A DNA stretch of 64,000 nt from Candidatus Helarchaeota archaeon (GTDB taxonomy: Archaea > Asgardarchaeota > Lokiarchaeia > Helarchaeales > HEL-GB-A): positions 1 to 64,000 of the forward strand of contig JABXJT010000011.1 of NCBI GenBank assembly GCA_013375455.1, read 5' to 3'. Shown here piece after piece: positions 15,088 through 23,598 of this stretch; position 1 is the stretch's first letter, and every line of letters starts with the position of its first letter. Below the pieces are notes generated by a model that did not search any database, was not told where the DNA came from, and saw only the letters and a list, made by a program, of their open reading frames with translations. The position numbers and the translations under genes were made by a program.

Positions 15088-17082
15088 ATGGAGCGAAGAG
15101 TTAATCTCATTGTCGAATCCTTATTTGGCTTAGGTGAATTTGCCTGGATCAACCGAATAAACGCAAAGAAGCTCGGCGTGATTACAGGATCCACGATCTA
15201 TTATGAAGATAAAGTAAGCGGGCTTTCGGGCACTCTAACTATTGAGTTGAATGATGAAATTTCCGAATTCAACATCATGGTAGACTCAACAATATTTGAA
15301 AAGTGGCAAAAAAATCCGAACTGGTTAGGAGCATTGGATGTGTATCCAGAAAAACCTCAACAGGCAGCCCCAACGCCAGGCCTGCCATCTGTTGCGAGAT
15401 CTACGACAGGAACTTATACTATCTCTGGAACATCAATACCAGCAACTCTTCCAGCTGCTGTTTCAGCCCCCAGCGTTCCTCGAATATCCTTAACTACTTC
15501 GAGCGTTCCTGCAGCCCCGAAGCCTTCGATTGAAAAGCCGGATAACATTTTGAATCTTAACATTAAACTTTCTACAAATCTATTTGGAAAAATAATGATT
15601 AGTCGAAATTCAGCAAATTTCCTCGGAATTACGATTCCTGAACAACCAATAATGTTTGAAGACCCTCTAACGGGCGCTTTCGGGGGCGCCCGCACTTTAA
15701 TTTCCGATACCATACCAGATGATGTTATTTATATGGAAGATGAAACCTATGAAACATCTGATATTCACTCCTCTAAGGTCATCGTGTTTAATCCGAAAGC
15801 TCCCAAACCATCAGCAGCTCCTATTGTTAAAAAAGACAAATTGGAGCTAACAGTAGAGATTTCTTCCAAGGGAAAGGGGAGTACCCTCTTTTTAAGCCAA
15901 CGGAATTGCCTTTCATTAGATGCCAAAGATGGAGATATACTTCGATTTGAAGACGAGCTCACGGGCGCTTGGGGTGCGTGCCGTGTTAGAATGGATGCAT
16001 CGCTTTCAGATAAAGTAGTACGCATTGAGGATGAAATTTTTGAAGCCACGGGTATTGGCGCTTCGCAAGTGATTGTAAAGCATAATGATGCCCCAATCAT
16101 TCCTTTACAAAGCCTTACTTTAGGTATAAGCCCATTAACTGGTGAAAATTTGTGGGACGTAATGTCTCTTGTCCGAGATAACGAATTTGCTTTGAAGGAT
16201 TGGTTAAGACAATATCTCATCTTTAAAGGGCTCAAATTGCGATGGAAAAATGCAAATGCCGCCATTAAAATTATTGATTCCATTCCTGATTTAAAGGGTG
16301 AAATCCTCGCGGAACCAAAATTAACCTCAAGTTTAAGCTTACGCCCTGAAGGACTTGTTACTTTTAATGCCGTGCTCATAATTGATATTTCATCTAGCAT
16401 GCTTGCACGCGATATGGAGGTAATTAACATAGCTCCGGCAATTGAAGGTATTCGTTCTGCAATGGACAATGAACGTATTCGTAGATTTCTAAGCTTTTTT
16501 AAAGAGGGTATTATGGTTTCGCGGCGATTAGGAGCTGCTTTCGCTGCATTACTGTTTCTAGCAGAGAAAGTTGGTCGGGGTTTTGGTGAAAAGGTTTCAA
16601 TAATTCGGTTTGCTGATATAGCTGAATTCCTTGATTTTGATGGTATATATTTTGATAGCGCCTCAGGTAAACATGGCATATTGGAGATGGCAGCAAATCG
16701 AATCGTCGAGAAAATTGGAGAAGAGTCAGGGACTTCAACGAATATGGGTGAAGCTATTGGTGGAGCCCATTATATGTACAGGCACTTCAAAGAAATTGAG
16801 GGAGAAGAAAGTTCCAAACCCTGCATGCTAGTTCTTCTCACCGATGGATACCCCACCGATGGGGATAATTTTAGAAACGCAGTAGAATCTTATTTTATGA
16901 ATAATCCAGATGTAGTTTTTTACATTGTTGGGCTTGGAAATCCCGATCGAAAGCTTATGAAAGAGATCGCTACACGTTGCGGTGGAGAATACTTCGAGCC
17001 AGAGGATATGGGTTCTCTATTAATATGGTACAGCAAGCGCGCTCGGGATCTTGTCGTTAAACTGCGAGGCGGAAGAAAATAG
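15088..17082 (+). CDS. VWA-domain protein with three N-terminal beta repeats
   Basis: A 664-residue protein. Three related beta-rich repeats occupy about 1-80, 155-235 and 250-335; each has a hydrophobic strand, Asn/Lys-rich turn, then YEDKVSGLSG, FEDPLTGAFGG or FEDELTGAWGA. The first two are joined by a Pro/Ala/Ser-rich linker. The C-terminal part is a von Willebrand factor A domain with the MIDAS elements VLIIDISSSML, GTSTNMGEA and LLTDGYPTDGD, so metal-dependent protein binding is likely. No signal peptide, so probably cytosolic. GGAGGAT precedes the ATG. It heads a run of plus-strand genes; what it binds is unknown. Confidence 0.8.
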   Translation: MERRVNLIVESLFGLGEFAWINRINAKKLGVITGSTIYYEDKVSGLSGTLTIELNDEISEFNIMVDSTIFEKWQKNPNWLGALDVYPEKPQQAAPTPGLPSVARSTTGTYTISGTSIPATLPAAVSAPSVPRISLTTSSVPAAPKPSIEKPDNILNLNIKLSTNLFGKIMISRNSANFLGITIPEQPIMFEDPLTGAFGGARTLISDTIPDDVIYMEDETYETSDIHSSKVIVFNPKAPKPSAAPIVKKDKLELTVEISSKGKGSTLFLSQRNCLSLDAKDGDILRFEDELTGAWGACRVRMDASLSDKVVRIEDEIFEATGIGASQVIVKHNDAPIIPLQSLTLGISPLTGENLWDVMSLVRDNEFALKDWLRQYLIFKGLKLRWKNANAAIKIIDSIPDLKGEILAEPKLTSSLSLRPEGLVTFNAVLIIDISSSMLARDMEVINIAPAIEGIRSAMDNERIRRFLSFFKEGIMVSRRLGAAFAALLFLAEKVGRGFGEKVSIIRFADIAEFLDFDGIYFDSASGKHGILEMAANRIVEKIGEESGTSTNMGEAIGGAHYMYRHFKEIEGEESSKPCMLVLLTDGYPTDGDNFRNAVESYFMNNPDVVFYIVGLGNPDRKLMKEIATRCGGEYFEPEDMGSLLIWYSKRARDLVVKLRGGRK

Positions 17083-17194
17083 GGAGTAATTCTTTCCAAA
17101 AACACTCCATTCCCATTGATTTTTTAGCTAAACAATTAAATAGATCATTTTTCTTCAATATTCAACGGAAATTATTCATATAGATGGGCATATT

Positions 17195-18286
17195 ATGGCG
17201 AATTCTTTACCTAAAGTTACAATACAAGTCCTTGAAATACCAATTTCATTGGTCCTCCTTGATAAATCTTGCCATCTTTTATTACAAATCAAAAATGAAA
17301 GCAATATTGGCGGAGATTTTAAAATCGCTTATCAGGGGGATGGTATGCAAATAAAATCGTCTGATCTTATGAATAAACCCGTTTTTATCCCCCCAAACTC
17401 ATCTACAACAGACCGAGTTGAGCTTATTCCATCACAAACCGGCTTAATCTCCTTGGAAGCGAGGATATTTTTCCTAAAGGAGATTATTAAAAAAGCTACA
17501 CGGACCATTGAACTCCCTTCTCAAACGCCCCCTACTGAAATTCTTGATGACTCTTCATTACAAGGTGCGCTTGATATACTCGGTTCAACCCCATCTCAAC
17601 CAGAATCGCAAACAATCGTTGAAAAAATAAAAGAGTTCATCGAAGAAGAAATATTTTCAACCTCTATTTATTTAAATGCCCTTGATAAAAATAGTTCCGC
17701 TGTTCTTAAAAGATTTGCTCAAAAAGGAGATTCTAATATTCTCACTGGGGCAGGATTACCCTTATGTCTTTGTTATTTTTATTCTGAAAGTCAAAATAGC
17801 AAATGGAAATTACACCCAGCGTTAATTCGTAATCTATGTTTTCGAATGAAAGAAAAATTCGGTAAGGTTAGTTACTATATATCTTATCCCCTCTCCAAGA
17901 ATATCCAACAAGAAATCCAAATACTTCAAGAAGCAATTCAGACATTCATTCTGCCTTATTCTACAAGTTCAAAATCCATGCTCCTTTTAAACTTGGATAT
18001 CATCCCTGAACTTGAAAAGCCCTCGATTATAATAGGATATGAAAAGACAGGGATTTATGAGACTGTAAAAAATCATCTTACTGATGTTTTTAAGGACACC
18101 ATTGACATTTATTTTGATGATTGTATTTTCAGTGGAGGATTACTCTACGATTATTTAGTTAATTGGACCGGTTCAAGCCAAATTCGCGTTCTAAATATTA
18201 TTCTCTCTAATAATTTTATTACTAACCGTGAATTATTCCAAAATTTTATAAAATCACTCGTATCATTTACCATTGGAGGGGTTTGA
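17195..18286 (+). CDS. hypothetical protein with N-terminal Ig-like beta domain
   Basis: Unrecognised 363-residue protein. Residues 1-110 look like an Ig-like beta sandwich (CHLLLQIKNESNIGGDFKI, then FIPPNSSTTDRVELIPSQTG, as in proteins with adhesive or coat-like beta domains). A short acidic linker leads to an alpha/beta C-terminal domain from about 150. No catalytic motif is evident. It ends four bases before the GCS2-like gene and is therefore the likely first gene of a four-gene operon with a ligase, an amidohydrolase and a corrinoid-activating ATPase. Confidence 0.7.
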   Translation: MANSLPKVTIQVLEIPISLVLLDKSCHLLLQIKNESNIGGDFKIAYQGDGMQIKSSDLMNKPVFIPPNSSTTDRVELIPSQTGLISLEARIFFLKEIIKKATRTIELPSQTPPTEILDDSSLQGALDILGSTPSQPESQTIVEKIKEFIEEEIFSTSIYLNALDKNSSAVLKRFAQKGDSNILTGAGLPLCLCYFYSESQNSKWKLHPALIRNLCFRMKEKFGKVSYYISYPLSKNIQQEIQILQEAIQTFILPYSTSSKSMLLLNLDIIPELEKPSIIIGYEKTGIYETVKNHLTDVFKDTIDIYFDDCIFSGGLLYDYLVNWTGSSQIRVLNIILSNNFITNRELFQNFIKSLVSFTIGGV

Positions 18287-18290
18287 GTAA

Positions 18291-19700
18291 ATGAGTTATT
18301 GGGAATTCTCAAAGAACCCCATTGAGCTTCCTTTCTCTATGGGTATTGAATTGGAACTTCAAATGCTCACCAAAGATGGACTCTTCCTAAGTGGAAATGA
18401 AATGGTATTCCATATGCGTAAAATGGTGGAAGATGCAACAGAACTGCTTATAAGAGATCTTGATGAGTCTGCAATTCCAAAATTAATTCAAAAGAAAATA
18501 AGGAGTGATCCTAGGATTACAGAAAATGAAGAGAAAGGAACAGTGGTATCCTTAGATTATAAAATTGGTGGTAAGGGAGTTGATATTGAGATTTTTGGGC
18601 GAGACGGAAATGTTGCTTCCATTACTTATATTCTTGAAGTAGTAACTCCGCCTTGCACTCATCTTGATGAACTTGTTTGGTGGTGTCAGAGGCTTGTTGC
18701 AATTTCTGAGATGGTGATACCCAAAGAGTTGTTTCTTATTTCCACGGGGTTCAATCCACTTCAGCGCGAATATTATAGAGGGTTAAGTTTTGGTACGCAT
18801 TACCATCTAGGCTCGTTTAAAGATAACAAGGAAAAAATCAAAGTTTATAATGTAATTCGGAATTTTATTCCACATCTCGTTGCTTTGACAGTCAATTCCC
18901 CCTTCATAAATGGAGTTCCCACTGATGATATTCGAATTATTGGCAAACGATATGCAGCCCCAGGTTGCCTTCGTTCAGTTCGCCTTAAAAGTAATGTTTC
19001 AATGTTAAGTCGATCTGATCCGCGTGTTTATATTCCATATCTTACTCCAGATCAAGATCCTAGTTATTTTTTGAGTGTGATCGAAAAAGCCTCTATGGAA
19101 GATGCTCGGTTTCAAGATCTCTTTCCATTTACGGAGTGGGGTACGATTGAACTACGGATTTGTGATGCGCAACTCTCCATTGCACGAACAATCGGGATAG
19201 CACTTACCATTCAGGCCCTTGCCCTTTTAGCACGAAGCATGAAGAAAATTCCTGATGCAGGATCAAGCTCACTTGTTACGAATCGTGAGGCTGCAATTAC
19301 TCGTGGGCTATTTGGCGGTTTCCGAGCTGATCTAGCCCCATTTCGCGAAATGATGAAAGCTAATTCAAAATTCACAGAACATTATCTTGGTGATTTTAAA
19401 AAGAATAAACTCCACACTTATTTATTTGAAGCTACTCAAAAAATGTTTGTGTTATTGAGAGATATCTTGAAAAAGCAGGGTTTCCTAGAAACTCCTTATA
19501 TGGACCCACTGCTTCTTTCAGTCTTCGGTAAAATTGATATTGCTCAATTCCCTTTCACAGAAGCAGAATATCAGCTTTATCTCTATCTCCAGAAGCAGAG
19601 GAATATTTATGCAGTACTAAAAGAGCTCATCCTCCTCACGGTTAAATGCTGTGAAGATCCTACTTATACACCCATCTCCGGGAAATTAATTAAATGGTAG
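18291..19700 (+). CDS. GCS2-type carboxylate-amine ligase (glutamate-cysteine ligase-like)
   Basis: Resembles the GCS2/YbdK branch of ATP-dependent carboxylate-amine ligases, which join an amino acid carboxylate to an amine. Markers are SMGIELELQMLT at the N-terminus, ILEVVTPPCTHLDEL, FGTHYHLGS, the VNSPFINGV segment, and GTIELRICDAQLSIARTIG near residue 285, equivalent to the E-x-R-x-x-D metal/ATP motif of the family. 469 residues is longer than bacterial YbdK. The amidohydrolase eight bases downstream suggests synthesis and hydrolysis of an amide-linked compound in one pathway. The substrate cannot be told from sequence. Confidence 0.75.
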   Translation: MSYWEFSKNPIELPFSMGIELELQMLTKDGLFLSGNEMVFHMRKMVEDATELLIRDLDESAIPKLIQKKIRSDPRITENEEKGTVVSLDYKIGGKGVDIEIFGRDGNVASITYILEVVTPPCTHLDELVWWCQRLVAISEMVIPKELFLISTGFNPLQREYYRGLSFGTHYHLGSFKDNKEKIKVYNVIRNFIPHLVALTVNSPFINGVPTDDIRIIGKRYAAPGCLRSVRLKSNVSMLSRSDPRVYIPYLTPDQDPSYFLSVIEKASMEDARFQDLFPFTEWGTIELRICDAQLSIARTIGIALTIQALALLARSMKKIPDAGSSSLVTNREAAITRGLFGGFRADLAPFREMMKANSKFTEHYLGDFKKNKLHTYLFEATQKMFVLLRDILKKQGFLETPYMDPLLLSVFGKIDIAQFPFTEAEYQLYLYLQKQRNIYAVLKELILLTVKCCEDPTYTPISGKLIKW

Positions 19701-19707
19701 GGTTTCC

Positions 19708-21243
19708 ATGATCATCCTACACATTGACACTGGTACAAAAAAATTCTCGAAAAATGTTCTCCTTATTGATGCCCATAGCCATCTAGGGCGGGATGAGGAC
19801 GGCCTTCAAAATATGAATCCATTATCACCTGAAGGAACTATCAATTTTTATGCAGAAATCAATAAAACTCTCCAGGAAAGGCTTGGAACTTACCACCAAT
19901 TTCAAATCAAATTAAATGACCAACTTTATCGCTTCACTTTTGAGTTCAAACCTCATCCGTTCAGTTATAATTTATGCAAATCAATTTCCGAGCGCTGTCA
20001 TTGTGGATCACACTCAGATTTATTTAATAAACTAAAAGGAAGTTGGATTGTCGATCAAGGAGTAGTTTTTCCGTTTCAAGATGTCTTCCGAGATCGTCGC
20101 CCAGAAGCCTTATATCGGGCCTCTAATCTCAATATCAGCCGGTTTACTACTAAATTCCCATATTCCTTAAAGCTTATCGGATACGCTCGATGCGATCCGA
20201 TGGAGGGTCCAAAAGCCATTGAAGAGGTGCGAAATGCAATTCAAAACCTTGGTTTACGGGGATTAAAATTGCATCCACGCTCCGATTTATGGTTAGATAA
20301 TATTACCGATCAAAAGGTTGCCCTTGTGCTCATAGAAGCAGCGAGACACTCGATTCCTGTTCTTTTCGATACGCGAGGGAAAAAATCAATATTAGCGATA
20401 CACCAATTAGTTAAAATAACTAGAGAAATGATGAAGCAGCAAAAACAAGAAAATTTAATTCCCCATTTAAAAGTCATAATCGCTCACTGTGCAATGGGCT
20501 ATATCGGTGACAATGATATTTATGAAGCCATAAGCGATCCACAGACTTTCGGAGAAATATCAATGCTCCATGGAAAGGGGTCTAGTGAATTTTACCTAGC
20601 ATTCATGAACTGGTATAATAGCCATAAAAAGGCTACTGGAAAGCGGTGGTCCGAACACATAATTTTTGGGACAGATTTCCCATATTTTTCTACAAAACAC
20701 GCCTGTGATAATATTGCATTCTTGCTTTCTCCACCATTTATACAAAATGGTGGAACAATTATAGATACTGAAAATATCTTGGGACTAAATATTTTAAGAG
20801 CATTCTCGGAATATAATCATCAAGTGGTTCAACACGATGCTTGCCAACCTTATTATATCCACTATGCTATGGAAAGTCTTCCCAATAATCTTAATATTGC
20901 AACGAACGTCCTATCGCATCTCATTGAAGATAAAATCATTCAAATTCCGAAAATTAATTACATGTTCTCTGAATCTTATCAAAATTATCAAAATGAGGTT
21001 CTTATTCATACTCAATCGAATTCGGAATCTAAAAATCCAAAAAAGATTAAATTACTCTATCTCAATTTTATCAAAAATAAGTATCTTCTTTTTTCTAATT
21101 TAATTAAAGATGAAATTTGGAATCCTTTAGGATATAAATATTTTAATCCCAACCATAAAAAGTTCTTATTACGGCATTTTCCCTTCAATTTTGTGAGCGA
21201 TGAGGGTCAGATTTACAAATCTTTCAGGAAAATCTACAAATGA
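19708..21243 (+). CDS. amidohydrolase-superfamily metal-dependent hydrolase
   Basis: TIM-barrel metal-dependent hydrolase, amidohydrolase-2 type, in the first 370 residues: LLIDAHSHLGRD (metal His-x-His), GLRGLKLHPRSD, IPVLFDTRGKK, IIAHCAMGYIGD and IIFGTDFPYF (metal Asp). A C-terminal extension of about 140 residues, basic and Asn/Lys-rich, has no recognised fold and may bind a partner. The stop overlaps the start of the RACE-like gene by four bases, so translation is probably coupled. Confidence 0.77.
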   Translation: MIILHIDTGTKKFSKNVLLIDAHSHLGRDEDGLQNMNPLSPEGTINFYAEINKTLQERLGTYHQFQIKLNDQLYRFTFEFKPHPFSYNLCKSISERCHCGSHSDLFNKLKGSWIVDQGVVFPFQDVFRDRRPEALYRASNLNISRFTTKFPYSLKLIGYARCDPMEGPKAIEEVRNAIQNLGLRGLKLHPRSDLWLDNITDQKVALVLIEAARHSIPVLFDTRGKKSILAIHQLVKITREMMKQQKQENLIPHLKVIIAHCAMGYIGDNDIYEAISDPQTFGEISMLHGKGSSEFYLAFMNWYNSHKKATGKRWSEHIIFGTDFPYFSTKHACDNIAFLLSPPFIQNGGTIIDTENILGLNILRAFSEYNHQVVQHDACQPYYIHYAMESLPNNLNIATNVLSHLIEDKIIQIPKINYMFSESYQNYQNEVLIHTQSNSESKNPKKIKLLYLNFIKNKYLLFSNLIKDEIWNPLGYKYFNPNHKKFLLRHFPFNFVSDEGQIYKSFRKIYK

Positions 21244-23162
21244 CAACGCATGAAGTAATTTTTCAACCAGAAGGTATACGAGTTAAGATCCACGACAAGA
21301 CTACCGTGTATGACGCCGCGAGACATGCAGGGATAGATTTCGTATCAATTTGTGGTGGAAAAGGGACCTGTTGTAAATGTAAAATTCGAATTAATCCTGA
21401 AAAATTCACGCAGCCACTTACAGAGAGCGAAAAAAAATGCCTAACACCTGAAGAAATAATGAATGGTATAAGACTCGCCTGTCAAACAAAAATAGAAAAC
21501 AATTTAATTGTACATGTTCCACAAAGCAGCAGAACAGGAAAGCAAAGACTTCAAGTTGAGGGAATTAAAACACCGGTTGATCTTGATCCAATGATTCATA
21601 AGTATACCATCCACTTATCCAAACCAACACTAGAAGATCCCCGTTCAGATTTAGATAGATTGTTGGATGAATTAGAAAAAAAGCATAATTTGACTAATAT
21701 AAAAATGAGATATGATTTATTGAAAGACCTCGGACCACTTTTAAGAAATAGTAAATGGAATATAACGGTTACGATTTGGAACAAAAATCAAATCATTGCA
21801 ATTGAATCTGGTGATACGACCCATCGTTCCTATGGATTTTCACTCGATATAGGAACCACAAAATTAGCAGCTTATTTACTAAATATGATTACGGGGGAAG
21901 TGGTAGCCGTTGACTCGGCAATGAATCCTCAAATCCAATATGGAGAGGATATTATTTCCCGTATTAATTACATTTGTTCTGATAATGCGGAAAATTCAAC
22001 AGTACTTCAAAAGCCCTTAATTAAAAAGGTTAATGATTTAATTGATGGGTTATGTGAAAAAACGGGTATCGCTTTTGAAGAAATCTATGAAATGACAGCT
22101 GTCGGAAATACTGCAATGCACCATATCTTTCTAAATTTGAACCCAAGTCACTTGGCTTTGGCCCCTTACACACCTGTTGTTCGCAGGGGCATTAACCTCA
22201 CACCCAAAGACTTAGGAATAAAAATCAATCCTCTGGGAAATATCTATTGTTTGCCAGTTATCGCAGGATATAATGGCTCAGATAACGTAGCGGTAATATT
22301 AGCGACTGAGCTTTATGAAAAGGACGAAATATGTATGGCCATGGATATTGGCACGAATACAGAGGTAGTTTTAGGAAATAAGGAAAAAATCCTTGTTTGT
22401 TCCTGTGCATCCGGCCCAGCATTCGAAGGAGCATCCATCAAACATGGAATGCGCGCTACAAGTGGCGCAATAGAAAGAATTCAAATAGACCCTGAGACTT
22501 TTAAAAGTGATTATAAGACAATTGATGAAATTCCTCCTCGAGGCATTTGTGGATCAGCAATCGTAGATGTTATTGCCGAAATGCTAAAAGTTGGAATTAT
22601 TGACCACACCGGCAAAATGAATAAGGCTCTTAAATCAGAGCGACTACAAAAATCTAGTGATGGATACGAATTTATTCTGGAAAAGGCAAATAAAACCACT
22701 ATAGATAAGGATATTACTATAACACAGAAAGACATTAGACAAATTACTCTTGCAAAAGCTGCAATGCATACGGGTGCAGTAATATTAATGGAAGAATTGG
22801 GAGTAAATGAAGCAGAAATTGATAAAGTTTTCATTGCAGGTGCCTTTGGCAATTATATTGATGTAGCAAATGCCCGATTCATAGGCATGTATCCAGAAAT
22901 TGAATTATCTAAAGTCGAAGCTGTTGGAAATGCAGCTGGTACCGGAGCACGGATGGCTCTATTTTCAAAAGATATACGTGGGCTAACAGAAACTATCTCT
23001 CAACGAATTAAATACGTAGAGCTTGCTGCTAAAGAAAACTTTCAAAGCGTTTATTTAAATTCCACGTACCTTCCATACGCGGATTTGACCAAGTATCCAG
23101 AAGCTTCTAAGCTTTTAAAGAAATTAGGAAGGTATCCTGAGAAAAATCCTCATATTTTTTGA
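21240..23162 (+). CDS. RACE-type corrinoid activator (2Fe-2S ferredoxin plus ASKHA ATPase, DUF4445)
   Basis: ATP-dependent reductive activator of corrinoid proteins, which re-reduces Co(II) to Co(I). Residues 1-85 form a plant-type [2Fe-2S] domain with SICGGKGTCCKCKI and RLACQT as cluster ligands. After a linker, an ASKHA-fold ATPase begins at FSLDIGTTKLAAYLL and continues with AMDIGTNTEV and VFIAGAFGNYIDV. Length of 640 residues is typical. It is the last gene of the four-gene unit. The tandem methyltransferase-like genes at 10.4-12.6 kb are possible clients, but no corrinoid-binding protein is seen in this window. Confidence 0.88.
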   Translation: MTTHEVIFQPEGIRVKIHDKTTVYDAARHAGIDFVSICGGKGTCCKCKIRINPEKFTQPLTESEKKCLTPEEIMNGIRLACQTKIENNLIVHVPQSSRTGKQRLQVEGIKTPVDLDPMIHKYTIHLSKPTLEDPRSDLDRLLDELEKKHNLTNIKMRYDLLKDLGPLLRNSKWNITVTIWNKNQIIAIESGDTTHRSYGFSLDIGTTKLAAYLLNMITGEVVAVDSAMNPQIQYGEDIISRINYICSDNAENSTVLQKPLIKKVNDLIDGLCEKTGIAFEEIYEMTAVGNTAMHHIFLNLNPSHLALAPYTPVVRRGINLTPKDLGIKINPLGNIYCLPVIAGYNGSDNVAVILATELYEKDEICMAMDIGTNTEVVLGNKEKILVCSCASGPAFEGASIKHGMRATSGAIERIQIDPETFKSDYKTIDEIPPRGICGSAIVDVIAEMLKVGIIDHTGKMNKALKSERLQKSSDGYEFILEKANKTTIDKDITITQKDIRQITLAKAAMHTGAVILMEELGVNEAEIDKVFIAGAFGNYIDVANARFIGMYPEIELSKVEAVGNAAGTGARMALFSKDIRGLTETISQRIKYVELAAKENFQSVYLNSTYLPYADLTKYPEASKLLKKLGRYPEKNPHIF

Positions 23163-23181
23163 AGTTTTACGCTTCAAATAA

Positions 23182-23598
23182 CTAATTTTGTTCAAATGGA
23201 CCTAATTCTTTAAGCGTTTGTGTAAATTCAGTGACCACACGAGAAAACTTCATACCTTCTGCAGCAGAAACCCATTCAAGTCGAACTCTATTAGTGTCAA
23301 TGCCCATCATTTGTAATATCTTCTGTGTTTTTTCAAATCTTTTTTCCGCATATTCATTTCCAGAAATGTAATGGCAATCTCCAATATGACACCCACACAC
23401 TAAAACCCCATCCGCTCCATCTTTAAATGCTTCTAGAATGAATGATGGTTGAACTCGCCCAGAACACATGATACGGATGACTCGAATTGTTGCCGGGTAT
23501 TGAAACCGGCTAACACCTGCCAAATCCGCACCAGCGTACCCACACCAATTGCATAAAAACGCAACAATCCGGGGTGTGAATTCTGATGCTTCACTCAT
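23182..23598 (-). CDS. mvhD: MvhD-like iron-sulfur subunit, Cys form
   Basis: Small [2Fe-2S] electron-transfer subunit that joins HdrA to hydrogenase or formate dehydrogenase in methanogen complexes. VAFLCNWCGYAGADLAG and GVLVCGCHIGDCHYISGN carry the cluster cysteines; the paralog at 29.5 kb has Sec at two of these sites. The frame reaches 23634, but ATG at 23598 (MSEASEFTPRIV) is preferred: it overlaps the upstream hdrA stop by eight bases (ATGAGTGA). Last gene of the Hdr operon, convergent with the RACE-like gene across only 19 bases. Confidence 0.9.
   Translation of the reverse strand: MSEASEFTPRIVAFLCNWCGYAGADLAGVSRFQYPATIRVIRIMCSGRVQPSFILEAFKDGADGVLVCGCHIGDCHYISGNEYAEKRFEKTQKILQMMGIDTNRVRLEWVSAAEGMKFSRVVTEFTQTLKELGPFEQN

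Noticed and set aside
15765..16679. 304-residue open frame on the minus strand inside the VWA gene
   Set aside because: Ser/Arg-rich shadow of a strongly supported plus-strand gene; no ribosome site and no family pattern.
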